From positions 1 to 23,443 of the forward strand of contig JAJQAS010000253.1 in NCBI GenBank assembly GCA_021203685.1: DNA of 23,443 bases, read 5' to 3'. Below are positions 6,929-13,241 of the stretch, piece after piece. Each line of letters begins with the position of its first letter. The first letter of the stretch is position 1. The translations under genes were made by a program, and so were the position numbers. The DNA is from Clostridiales bacterium. GTDB lineage: Bacteria; Bacillota; Clostridia; Oscillospirales; Oscillospiraceae. The notes beneath the pieces are model-generated. The model was given only the letters and a program-made list of their open reading frames with translations. It ran no database searches and had not been told where the DNA came from.

Positions 6929-8086
6929 ATGTCTGAAGTCGTATTGAAAAACCTGAAGAAAGTCTATGACAACAAGGTGACTGCTGTTCACGATGTCAAC
7001 CTGACCATCGCTGACAAAGAGTTCATCGTCCTGGTCGGCCCGTCCGGCTGCGGCAAGTCCACCACCCTGCGCATGGTCGCCGGTCTGGAAGACATCTCCG
7101 ACGGCGAGCTGTACATCGACGGCAAGCTCTGCAACGACATCGCCCCCAAGGACCGCGACATCGCCATGGTCTTCCAGAACTACGCGCTGTATCCCCATAT
7201 GTCCGTTTACGACAACATGGCCTTCGCGCTCAAGCTGAAAAAGACCCCCAAGGCCGAGATCGACAAGAAGGTCCGCGAGGTCGCTGAGATCCTGGACATC
7301 ACCCAGTACCTGGAGCGCAAGCCCAAGGCTCTGTCCGGCGGCCAGCGTCAGCGTGTCGCCATCGGCCGCGCCATGGTCCGTGACCCCAAGGTCTTCCTGA
7401 TGGACGAGCCGCTGTCCAACCTGGACGCCAAGCTGCGTAACCAGATGCGGGCTGAGATCATCAAGCTGCGCAAGCGCATCAACACCACCTTTATGTATGT
7501 TACCCATGACCAGACCGAGGCCATGACCCTGGGCGACCGCATCGTCATAATGAAGGACGGCTTCGTCAACCAGATCGGCGCTCCTCAGGATGTGTTCAAC
7601 AAGCCGGTGAACCTGTTTGTGGCTGGTTTCATCGGTATGCCCGTGATGAACTTCTTCGACAACAGCAAGCTGGAGCTGAAGAACGGTGTCTACTACGCCA
7701 ACATCAAGGGCATCTCCTTCAAGCTGGACGACTTCCAGCAGAAGGCCCTGAAGCAGAACAACCAGCAGCCCTGCGACATCATCTGCGGTGTCCGGCCCAG
7801 CCATGTCACCATCGGCGAGGGCGAGCTGAAGGGCAAGATCGAGGTCTCCGAGATGCTCGGCTCCGAGGTCAACCTCCACGCGGACTGCGAGGGCGACGAG
7901 GTCGTCATGGTCATCCCCACCGTCGACCTGACCGTGGACGTGTCCATGGGCGCTACCGTCAACTTCACCACCCAGCCCCGGCTGATCCAGCTGTTCGACA
8001 AGGCCACCAGCAACAACCTGATCTGGTACGATGCTGAGTCCGCCGCTGCCAACGCCCCCGTCAGCAAGAGCTACGATTTCGAATAA
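6929..8086 (+). CDS. ugpC: Sugar ABC transporter ATP-binding protein (MsmX/UgpC/MalK type)
   Basis: This cytosolic ATPase powers CUT1-type carbohydrate importers. The 385-residue product shows Walker A GPSGCGKST (37-45), signature LSGGQ (135-139), Walker B FLMDEP with catalytic E160, D-loop SNLDAKLR and switch H193 in YVTHDQ. The C-terminal ~145 residues fit the regulatory TOBE/OB region of this family. No permease or binding-protein gene is adjacent, as usual for the shared MsmX-type ATPase that serves several importers. Codon use is strongly biased to C-ending codons and CTG, which suggests high expression. The start MSEVVLKNLKKVY matches the family, yet no ribosome binding site lies at normal spacing, pointing to leader-controlled translation. 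A strong terminator follows. Confidence 0.95.
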   Translation: MSEVVLKNLKKVYDNKVTAVHDVNLTIADKEFIVLVGPSGCGKSTTLRMVAGLEDISDGELYIDGKLCNDIAPKDRDIAMVFQNYALYPHMSVYDNMAFALKLKKTPKAEIDKKVREVAEILDITQYLERKPKALSGGQRQRVAIGRAMVRDPKVFLMDEPLSNLDAKLRNQMRAEIIKLRKRINTTFMYVTHDQTEAMTLGDRIVIMKDGFVNQIGAPQDVFNKPVNLFVAGFIGMPVMNFFDNSKLELKNGVYYANIKGISFKLDDFQQKALKQNNQQPCDIICGVRPSHVTIGEGELKGKIEVSEMLGSEVNLHADCEGDEVVMVIPTVDLTVDVSMGATVNFTTQPRLIQLFDKATSNNLIWYDAESAAANAPVSKSYDFE

Positions 8087-8119
8087 TCGGCGCATAGACT
8101 TCTTATAGCATAGCTTTCT

Positions 8120-8151
8120 ATCCCGCTCCGAGAAATCGGGGCGGGATTTTT
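8120..8151 (+). terminator. Terminator after the sugar-ABC ATPase gene
   Basis: ATCCCGCTCCGA (8120-8131) pairs with TCGGGGCGGGAT (8136-8147) over 12 bp including one G-T pair, with a GAAA loop and a run of five T. A typical rho-independent terminator. Confidence 0.9.
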
Positions 8152-8174
8152 GCGCCCATTTTGCTCATAACGTA

Positions 8175-8204
8175 TTGCAAAACCTGCGTCCCCTCTGCTA
8201 TAAT
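8175..8204 (+). promoter_or_regulatory. Promoter of the MFS permease gene
   Basis: TTGCAA (8175-8180), an 18-nt spacer and a perfect TATAAT (8199-8204). The start near 8211 rules out the upstream ATG at 8175 as translation start. Confidence 0.75.
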
Positions 8205-8264
8205 GCCTCTGCTGCGCCGTCTTGTGGGAACGGCGCGAACCATGTGAAAAAGGCGGAACGAGCC

Positions 8265-9461
8265 ATGAGACAAATCAGAGCCAGCTACGACCACACCATC
8301 TACGCCTGCTACCTGGGTTACATCACTCAGGCCATCGTCAACAACTTCGCCCCGCTGCTGTTCCTGACCTTCCGCAGCAGCTACGGCATCCCCTTGGAGC
8401 AGATCACCCTGCTGGTGACGCTGAACTTCGGCGTCCAGCTGACGGTGGACTTCCTCTCCGCCCGGTTCGTGGACAAGATCGGCTACCGGGTTTGCGTGGT
8501 GGCGGCCCACGTCTGTGCCGCCCTGGGCCTGGTGTGCATGGGGACGCTGCCCCAGGTGCTGAGCCGTCCCTTTGCGGGGCTGTGCCTGTCTGTGGTGCTC
8601 TACGCCATCGGCGGTGGACTCATCGAGGTGCTGGTCAGCCCCATCGTGGAAGCCTGCCCCACGGAACACAAGGAAGCGGCCATGAGTCTGCTCCACTCCT
8701 TCTACTGCTGGGGGCATATGGGGGTGGTGCTGCTCTCCACCCTGTATTTCACCCTGTTCGGGGTGGAAAACTGGCCGTATCTCGCCTTCTTCTGGGCGGT
8801 TCTCCCGGCGGTGAACGCGGTCTACTTCTCCCAGGTGCCCATCCAGACGCTGGTGGAGGAGGGAGAGGGCCTCTCCATCGGGCAGCTGCTGCGGAGCAAG
8901 CTGTTTTGGGTGCTGTTCCTGCTGATGGTCTGCTCCGGCGCGGCGGAACAGTCCATGAGCCAGTGGGCCTCTACCTTCGCGGAGGACGGCTTGCAGGTGT
9001 CCAAGACCATCGGGGACCTGGCCGGTCCCTGCCTGTTCGCCCTGCTGATGGGCAGCTCCAGGGCCATTTACGGCAAGCTGGGGGAGCGGCTGCGGCTGGA
9101 GCCGTTTATGGCGGGCAGCGCCGTCCTCTGCGTGGTCAGCTACCTGCTGGCCTGTTTCAGCGGCAACCCGGCGCTGGCGCTGTTGGGCTGCGGCCTGTGC
9201 GGTTTTTCCGTGGGGATTCTATGGCCCGGCACTTTCTCCATCGCCGCCAAACGCTGCCCGGCGGGAGGCACCGCCCTGTTCGCCCTGCTGGCCCTGGGGG
9301 GCGACGTGGGCTGCGGCGGCGGCCCCACGCTGGTAGGACTGATGACCGGTGTGCTGAGCGGCAATTTGAAACGGGGGCTGCTGTTCGGTATCCTCTTCCC
9401 GGTGCTGTTGCTGCTCTGCCTGTGGCTGGTGGGGCGGATGAGCGGGAAACGAAACGCCTGA
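8265..9461 (+). CDS. MFS transporter, possibly sugar permease
   Basis: The 398-residue product is an integral membrane protein with about 12 hydrophobic segments and the two-halves layout of the major facilitator superfamily. The first half carries DFLSARFVDKIGYR in the loop after helix 2, the MFS signature position. The segment EVLVSPIVEACPTEHKEAAM and the overall look recall fucose/glucose-permease (FHS-like) members, but substrate cannot be read from sequence. The ATG at 8265 is preceded by a modest AGGCGG; a GTG at 8244 is an alternative. It has its own promoter and terminator and so forms a single-gene unit between the sugar ATPase and the MITE. Nearby glycoside genes make a carbohydrate substrate plausible, as inference only. 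Confidence 0.85.
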   Translation: MRQIRASYDHTIYACYLGYITQAIVNNFAPLLFLTFRSSYGIPLEQITLLVTLNFGVQLTVDFLSARFVDKIGYRVCVVAAHVCAALGLVCMGTLPQVLSRPFAGLCLSVVLYAIGGGLIEVLVSPIVEACPTEHKEAAMSLLHSFYCWGHMGVVLLSTLYFTLFGVENWPYLAFFWAVLPAVNAVYFSQVPIQTLVEEGEGLSIGQLLRSKLFWVLFLLMVCSGAAEQSMSQWASTFAEDGLQVSKTIGDLAGPCLFALLMGSSRAIYGKLGERLRLEPFMAGSAVLCVVSYLLACFSGNPALALLGCGLCGFSVGILWPGTFSIAAKRCPAGGTALFALLALGGDVGCGGGPTLVGLMTGVLSGNLKRGLLFGILFPVLLLLCLWLVGRMSGKRNA

Positions 9462-9480
9462 TTTTATTTGGAATTGGGAA

Positions 9481-9518
9481 AGCCCAGGCACTCATGGGTG
9501 GGCGCCTGGACTTTTTTT
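9481..9518 (+). terminator. Terminator after the MFS gene
   Basis: AGCCCAGGC (9481-9489) pairs with GCCTGGACT (9504-9512) with one mismatch, followed by seven T (9512-9518). The stem core resembles that of the terminator at 10059-10094. Confidence 0.8.
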
Positions 9519-9609
9519 GGTTGCTATCCTAATTTGTCAGTAAACGGGCAGTTACTTGTTATCGTCCTCTTTTTTTGTTTTTGCCTTTATTCAGCCAACC
9601 CACAGCTAA

Positions 9610-9769
9610 GGAAGCTCTGATTAAATGGCCTTGGATGGCTGGGCGAGCAGATTTTGCGCAAATCGAGGCGCAAAATCGCAGGAATCCTTTGTGGATTTCA
9701 AGATTTTGCAACGAAGAGTTGCACAAAATAAGCCGTCCAGACGCCGGGAGTTATTTAATCAGAGGTTCC
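9610..9769. mobile_element. 160-bp MITE, IS5-family type, with CTAA target duplication
   Basis: Terminal inverted repeats GGAAGCTCTGATTAAAT (9610-9626) and, at 9753-9769, the reverse complement of GGAACCTCTGATTAAAT match at 16 of 17 positions. The element is flanked on both sides by CTAA (9606-9609 and 9770-9773). A GGAA... tip and a 4-bp YTAR target duplication are hallmarks of the IS5 group. The inside has no gene but two further hairpins: GATTTTGCGC/GCGCAAAATC (9650-9677), and an imperfect TTTTGCAAC/GTTGCACAAAA stem (about 9703-9728). It would need a transposase in trans. Confidence 0.85.
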
Positions 9770-9773
9770 CTAA

Positions 9774-10058
9774 ACACAAAAAGGTCGAGCCTAAGCACAA
9801 ATTGACTACGGCAGTGCTGACATCATAGGTAGAACTGACGACAGCGCTCAGGTAGAAACAACAGATGCAATAAAATATAAAACTGCTGTTTTTTTGTCCT
9901 TCATTTTTGACACTCCTGCACATTCCGGCGCGAAATGACTTTGCTCCGGAAAACGATTTATGATTCTCGTGACAGACTCTTTGCATATAGAATCACTATA
10001 TCACTTTGCATCTGTCACTGATACCATGGAAGCGTAAAATGCAAGTAAAATGTGCAGA
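9774..10058. other. Intergenic stretch without a recognisable gene
   Basis: This AT-richer stretch between the MITE and the uidA terminator holds only short open frames with no ribosome binding site and no recognisable product. A poly-T run near 9890 follows a weak ACAG/CTGT stem. Nothing else could be supported. Confidence 0.5.
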
Positions 10059-10094
10059 AAACCCAGGCGCTAATCGTTGAGCGCCTGGGTTTTT
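10059..10094 (-). terminator. Bidirectional terminator after uidA
   Basis: AAACCCAGGCGC (10059-10070) and GCGCCTGGGTTT (10081-10092) form a perfect 12-bp stem with a 10-nt loop. T-runs on both strands make it a terminator in either direction; on the minus strand it ends the uidA transcript after a 3' tail of about 120 nt. Confidence 0.9.
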
Positions 10095-10214
10095 GGACGC
10101 AAATTGCGATCGTTTTTTCAGTGACGTCCGTTAGCGGATGGTCAGCAAAGAACCGGAAGTCCCCGGATGGCTGACGCCTGTGGCTTTTCCGCCGTCAGGT
10201 GCCTGCGCTGACGG

Positions 10215-12035
10215 TCAGCCCTTGTAATCCAGGGGCAGGGATTCCCAGCGGGCCTTGAAGGCAAAAGCGGCGTCCTTGGGCTGGCGCTGCCGGGTGAAGA
10301 TGCCCTTCTTGTTGCCGTTGGCACGCATGATGCCCTCGGTGGTCTGGAAGTCCGCGAAGTTCCATACCAGCTCGCCCTGGATGAAGTCGTAGCTGTCGAA
10401 GACCCGGTGGTTCATGGCCAGGTATTCGTCCTGATACTCCTGGCTCCACATGACGGACGGCAGCTTGTGCTCGCTGGGCATGGTGTCCGCGCCGTACTCG
10501 GTGAAAATCAGGGGCCGGTCCCCGGCCAGGGCCTGCCAGCCATCCAGCTCCTTGTGGAAGGCGACCTCGGCGTCGCACATCTGGTAGCCGCCCATGACGT
10601 ACCAGCCATAGTAGCGGTTCAGGGAGAGGAAGTCGCTGAACTGCCAGCCCTTGCTGGTGTTGGGCAGGCTCATCATGACGATGGCATAGGTGCGGGGGCG
10701 CTTCTGCACGTCCAGCTCATGGGCGTAGTCAAAGACCTCCTTGAAGTAGGCCTCGGTGCCCTCGCTGGTGCACTGGAGCTCGTTCAGGATGCTCCAGGCC
10801 ACCACGCAGGCGTGGTTCTTGTCCCGGGTGATCATCTCCCGCAGGGCCTGCTTGTGGTTGACCAGCAGCTGAGGGGTGGTCTCCTTCTCGAACCAGCCCA
10901 CCTTCTTGCCGTTGCCCTGGTTGGCGGCCAGGAAGTTCATGGTGCTTTCCATAAAGCCCACGGCGGGAACCTCGTCGATGATGAGGAAGCCCTCCTCGTC
11001 GGCCATCTGGTAGACCTCGTCGGCATAGGGATAGTGGCTGGTGCGGAAGCAGTTGGCGCCGATCCACTTCATGCACTCGAAATCCCGCTTGACGGTGGCC
11101 AGATCCAGGCCGCGGCCACGGATGTCGGCGTCCTCGTGCTTGCCGAAGCCCCGGAGATAGACGCTCTTGCCGTTCAGGAGGAACCGCTGGTTCTTCACCT
11201 CGAAGGTGCGGATGCCGATCTTCTCATAGTATTCATCCACTACCTTATCCCCGTCCAGGATGCGGATGACGATCTTGTAGAGGTAGGAGGCGTGGACGTT
11301 CCAGAGGTGGGCGTCCTTGACCAGCAGGGTGCCGGAGGCCCCGGCGCTCTCGGCCACCTTCGCGCCCTCGGCATCGTACAGCTCCACTGCCACGGGGGAA
11401 CTGCCGTTGGTCTCCACGGTGTAATCCACAGCGGCATCGGCTCCGTCCAGCCGGTAGCTGACGGTGTAGTCCACAATGCTCTCTTTGGGGGTGACCACCA
11501 GCTTCACCGGGCGGTGGATACCGGCGTAGTTGTAGAAGTCAAAGTAAGGGGCGCTCATCTTCTTGCCGTTGGACAGGACGCCGGTGGTGCCGGCGGGGAG
11601 CATGTACTCGTTCAGTTCGTTGTTGGCCAGGACCACCAGCTTGTTCATGCCGTTGTAGTTCACCACGTCGGTGACCGGGGCCAGGAAGGGCAGGAAGCCG
11701 CCCTCATGGCTGACCACTTCGGTGCCGTTCACAAAGACACGGGCGCGGTGGGTCACGCTGCCAAAGCGGATGTTCAGCTCGCAGCCCTGCCATTCGCCGG
11801 GGACGAAGAAGTCCGTCTCATACCAGAAGTCGCCGGTGTACTCGCGGCTGTCCTTGTCGGTGAAGAAGTCGCAGAAGCTGGCGGGGACGGGCATGGAGAT
11901 GGAATCGGGCAGACCGCCCGCCCAGCCTGCGTCTGCGCCCGCGCTCTCCGGGTCAAACTGGAAGCGCCACATACCGTCCAGGCTGGAAAAGCGGCGGGAA
12001 GTGGAGTTCACGGGGTACAAAAGAGAAGTTTTCAT
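10215..12035 (-). CDS. uidA: Beta-glucuronidase, glycoside hydrolase family 2
   Basis: GUS cleaves beta-D-glucuronides, releasing glucuronate and the aglycone. The 606-residue product matches E. coli UidA (603) in length. Acid/base E419 lies in WSILNELQ and the nucleophile E513 in FTEYGADT. The NxK motif that reads the glucuronate carboxylate is present as N575 and K577 in NGNKKGIFTR, which separates GUS from beta-galactosidases. The segment between VGF and RDKNH is long (about 40 residues), placing it in the loop-1 class of gut GUS enzymes, associated with good activity on small drug glucuronides. No signal peptide is seen, so it is cytosolic. The ATG at 12035 has GAGGA 7-8 nt upstream. No glucuronide transporter is adjacent. 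An oddity is NEL where NEP is usual. Confidence 0.95.
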   Translation of the reverse strand: MKTSLLYPVNSTSRRFSSLDGMWRFQFDPESAGADAGWAGGLPDSISMPVPASFCDFFTDKDSREYTGDFWYETDFFVPGEWQGCELNIRFGSVTHRARVFVNGTEVVSHEGGFLPFLAPVTDVVNYNGMNKLVVLANNELNEYMLPAGTTGVLSNGKKMSAPYFDFYNYAGIHRPVKLVVTPKESIVDYTVSYRLDGADAAVDYTVETNGSSPVAVELYDAEGAKVAESAGASGTLLVKDAHLWNVHASYLYKIVIRILDGDKVVDEYYEKIGIRTFEVKNQRFLLNGKSVYLRGFGKHEDADIRGRGLDLATVKRDFECMKWIGANCFRTSHYPYADEVYQMADEEGFLIIDEVPAVGFMESTMNFLAANQGNGKKVGWFEKETTPQLLVNHKQALREMITRDKNHACVVAWSILNELQCTSEGTEAYFKEVFDYAHELDVQKRPRTYAIVMMSLPNTSKGWQFSDFLSLNRYYGWYVMGGYQMCDAEVAFHKELDGWQALAGDRPLIFTEYGADTMPSEHKLPSVMWSQEYQDEYLAMNHRVFDSYDFIQGELVWNFADFQTTEGIMRANGNKKGIFTRQRQPKDAAFAFKARWESLPLDYKG

Positions 12036-12085
12036 GGTCGTTTCCTCGCTTTCATATAGAACTTTTGTCTTAGATACCTGTTTCT

Positions 12086-12091
12086 ATTTTA
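12086..12091 (-). promoter_or_regulatory. Possible uidA -10 box
   Basis: On the minus strand TAAAAT lies about 50 bp upstream of the uidA ATG in an AT-rich stretch. No convincing -35 is seen at 16-18 nt, so either an activator is needed or this is not the promoter. None of the TetR operators found at 12915-13185 occurs here. Confidence 0.3.
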
Positions 12092-12292
12092 TCATATGTT
12101 TGCTCAAAAATCAGGGATGATTTTAGGGGATGGTTGGACAATTTTGATATACCGCTTATTATTTGAACAAATCTGAGGAGGAGCGCACACAAGTAAACCG
12201 GAGGATTTTGTTGATGGTACACACTGCCGGGCAAGAGGAACCAGACACAGGGAAGGGTCATTTTTCATCATGGCGTATCACTTCGCCAGAGA

Positions 12293-12853
12293 TCAGACAT
12301 TCTTTGTCATCTCGGGCAGATACCAACTGTTGAACAAGGTTTGGATAACGCTCAGCAGATCTTCATCGGACAGCGCATCCTGGCTTTGCAGGTTGATGGA
12401 GATAGCGTGAAAGATACCATAGAAATAGATGTCCCGCACGATCAGCTTTTTGGGGGTAACATTGCCCGCCCAACGCAAATTGTGCTCGACGTTTTCTTTG
12501 ACCTTTCGCATAAGATGAGAACGGTTCTGCTCTGACATCAGGATGGACACCCGCTCCTTGTTCTGGTGGCAGCAGCTGATGATCATCTCGAAAAACTGCC
12601 GTTCACCCAGAGCCGCTCCCCCATATCGCTCCTGCGATGTCTTTTTTATATTTTCCAGGAACTGATTTTCCGCGTAATTCACCAGCGCATAGACATCCTC
12701 AAAGTAGCGGTAAAAGGTCGTGCGGTTGTATCCGGCCAGGGTGGTGATCTCCCGAATGGTGATTCGGTTGATGCTTTTCGTCTTTGCCAGCTGGAAAAAC
12801 GCAGTGACAAAGGATTCTCTTGTGGCATCCGTGATCTCTGGCTGTTTCTTCAT
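12293..12853 (-). CDS. TetR/AcrR-family transcriptional regulator
   Basis: This 186-residue protein has an N-terminal TetR-type helix-turn-helix at about residues 30-52 (ITIREITTLAGYNRTTFYRYF), followed by a divergent helical ligand-binding half. The ATG at 12853 has GGGAGG nine nt upstream. Its promoter contains one copy of a 16-bp operator between -35 and -10, pointing to autorepression. Four more copies lie in front of the divergent ABC exporter genes, so it most likely represses that exporter until a toxic ligand binds. uidA lies 257 nt downstream on the same strand, but no operator copy precedes it, so control of uidA is unlikely. The ligand is unknown. Confidence 0.9.
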   Translation of the reverse strand: MKKQPEITDATRESFVTAFFQLAKTKSINRITIREITTLAGYNRTTFYRYFEDVYALVNYAENQFLENIKKTSQERYGGAALGERQFFEMIISCCHQNKERVSILMSEQNRSHLMRKVKENVEHNLRWAGNVTPKKLIVRDIYFYGIFHAISINLQSQDALSDEDLLSVIQTLFNSWYLPEMTKNV

Positions 12854-12872
12854 AATTTACGTCCTCCCTGTA

Positions 12873-12890
12873 AATATCCAAATGGATATT
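12873..12890. repeat. Perfect 8+8 inverted repeat in the TetR-gene leader
   Basis: AATATCCA and TGGATATT flank two A residues, forming a perfect inverted repeat just before the ribosome binding site of the regulator gene. It differs from the 16-bp operator. It may be a second binding site or a short leader hairpin. Confidence 0.5.
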
Positions 12891-12910
12891 GTTTTCATCT
12901 CGATAGATAT

Positions 12911-12939
12911 ATTATACAACAGTTGTCGCAGAGTGGCAA
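12911..12939 (-). promoter_or_regulatory. Promoter of the TetR-type regulator
   Basis: On the minus strand: -35 TTGCCA (12934-12939), a 17-nt spacer and a perfect -10 TATAAT (12911-12916). Operator 1 fills the spacer, so bound repressor would block polymerase. Confidence 0.8.
12915..12930. promoter_or_regulatory. TetR operator copy 1
   Basis: TACAACAGTTGTCGCA, the reverse form of the consensus TGCGACANNTGTTGTA, placed inside the regulator's own promoter. Confidence 0.75.
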
Positions 12940-12956
12940 GGGGGAAAGCTACTCAA

Positions 12957-12972
12957 TGCGACATATGTTGTA
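12957..12972. promoter_or_regulatory. TetR operator copy 2
   Basis: TGCGACATATGTTGTA, nine bases upstream of the -35 box of exporter promoter A. Confidence 0.75.
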
Positions 12973-12981
12973 AATTGTTGC

Positions 12982-13010
12982 TTGATGATTAGCACTGAAA
13001 GTGGTAGAGT
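12982..13010 (+). promoter_or_regulatory. ABC exporter promoter A
   Basis: TTGATG (12982-12987), a 17-nt spacer and TAGAGT (13005-13010). The same boxes and spacing recur in copy B 154 bp downstream. Confidence 0.6.
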
Positions 13011-13015
13011 GATAA

Positions 13016-13031
13016 TACAACAAATGTCGCA
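13016..13031. promoter_or_regulatory. TetR operator copy 3
   Basis: TACAACAAATGTCGCA, on the expected transcription start of promoter A. Confidence 0.75.
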
Positions 13032-13110
13032 AGTCCGTTTGTTTGAGGTCTGTTTGCATCACAGCACGCAAAAAACGGGTATAACAGCAAAAATTAACCG
13101 TGTCTCATCA

Positions 13111-13126
13111 TGCGACATCTGTTGTA
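13111..13126. promoter_or_regulatory. TetR operator copy 4
   Basis: TGCGACATCTGTTGTA, nine bases upstream of the -35 box of exporter promoter B. Confidence 0.75.
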
Positions 13127-13135
13127 ATTTGATGC

Positions 13136-13164
13136 TTGATGATTAGCAGAAAGCGTGGTAGAGT
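13136..13164 (+). promoter_or_regulatory. ABC exporter promoter B
   Basis: TTGATG (13136-13141), a 17-nt spacer and TAGAGT (13159-13164); the leader to the ATG at 13242 would be about 70 nt. Confidence 0.6.
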
Positions 13165-13169
13165 GACAG

Positions 13170-13185
13170 CGCGACAAATGTCGTA
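13170..13185. promoter_or_regulatory. TetR operator copy 5
   Basis: CGCGACAAATGTCGTA, the most diverged copy, on the expected start site of promoter B. Confidence 0.65.
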
Positions 13186-13241
13186 CACAGAAACCGATTG
13201 GATTCAAACACGGAACCCATAAAACGACAGGAGGAATTTCT

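Larger units (their letters stand above)
12957..13031 (+). repeat. Operator-promoter-operator cassette, copy A
   Basis: This 75-bp unit recurs without gaps at 13111-13185 (61 of 75 bases identical, period 154 bp). It holds operator 2, exporter promoter A and operator 3. The match is far better in the operators and promoter than in the bases between. Confidence 0.8.
13111..13185 (+). repeat. Operator-promoter-operator cassette, copy B
   Basis: Second copy of the 75-bp cassette at 12957-13031. It holds operator 4, promoter B and operator 5 and lies nearest the exporter genes. Confidence 0.8.

Noticed and set aside
9759..9986. 75-codon minus-strand frame beside the MITE
   Set aside because: It runs into the MITE end, lacks a start signal and shows no family features.
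12070..12261. 63-codon minus-strand frame between the regulator and uidA
   Set aside because: No ribosome binding site, no recognisable product, and it overlaps the likely uidA promoter region.
12036..12292. Control of uidA by the adjacent TetR-type regulator, as for E. coli UidR
   Set aside because: No copy of the 16-bp operator lies before uidA, while five lie around the regulator and exporter promoters.
12957..13185. CRISPR-like spacing of repeats
   Set aside because: The repeats are short palindromic operators with promoter boxes between them, in only a few copies and alternating orientation, not direct repeats with equal spacers.
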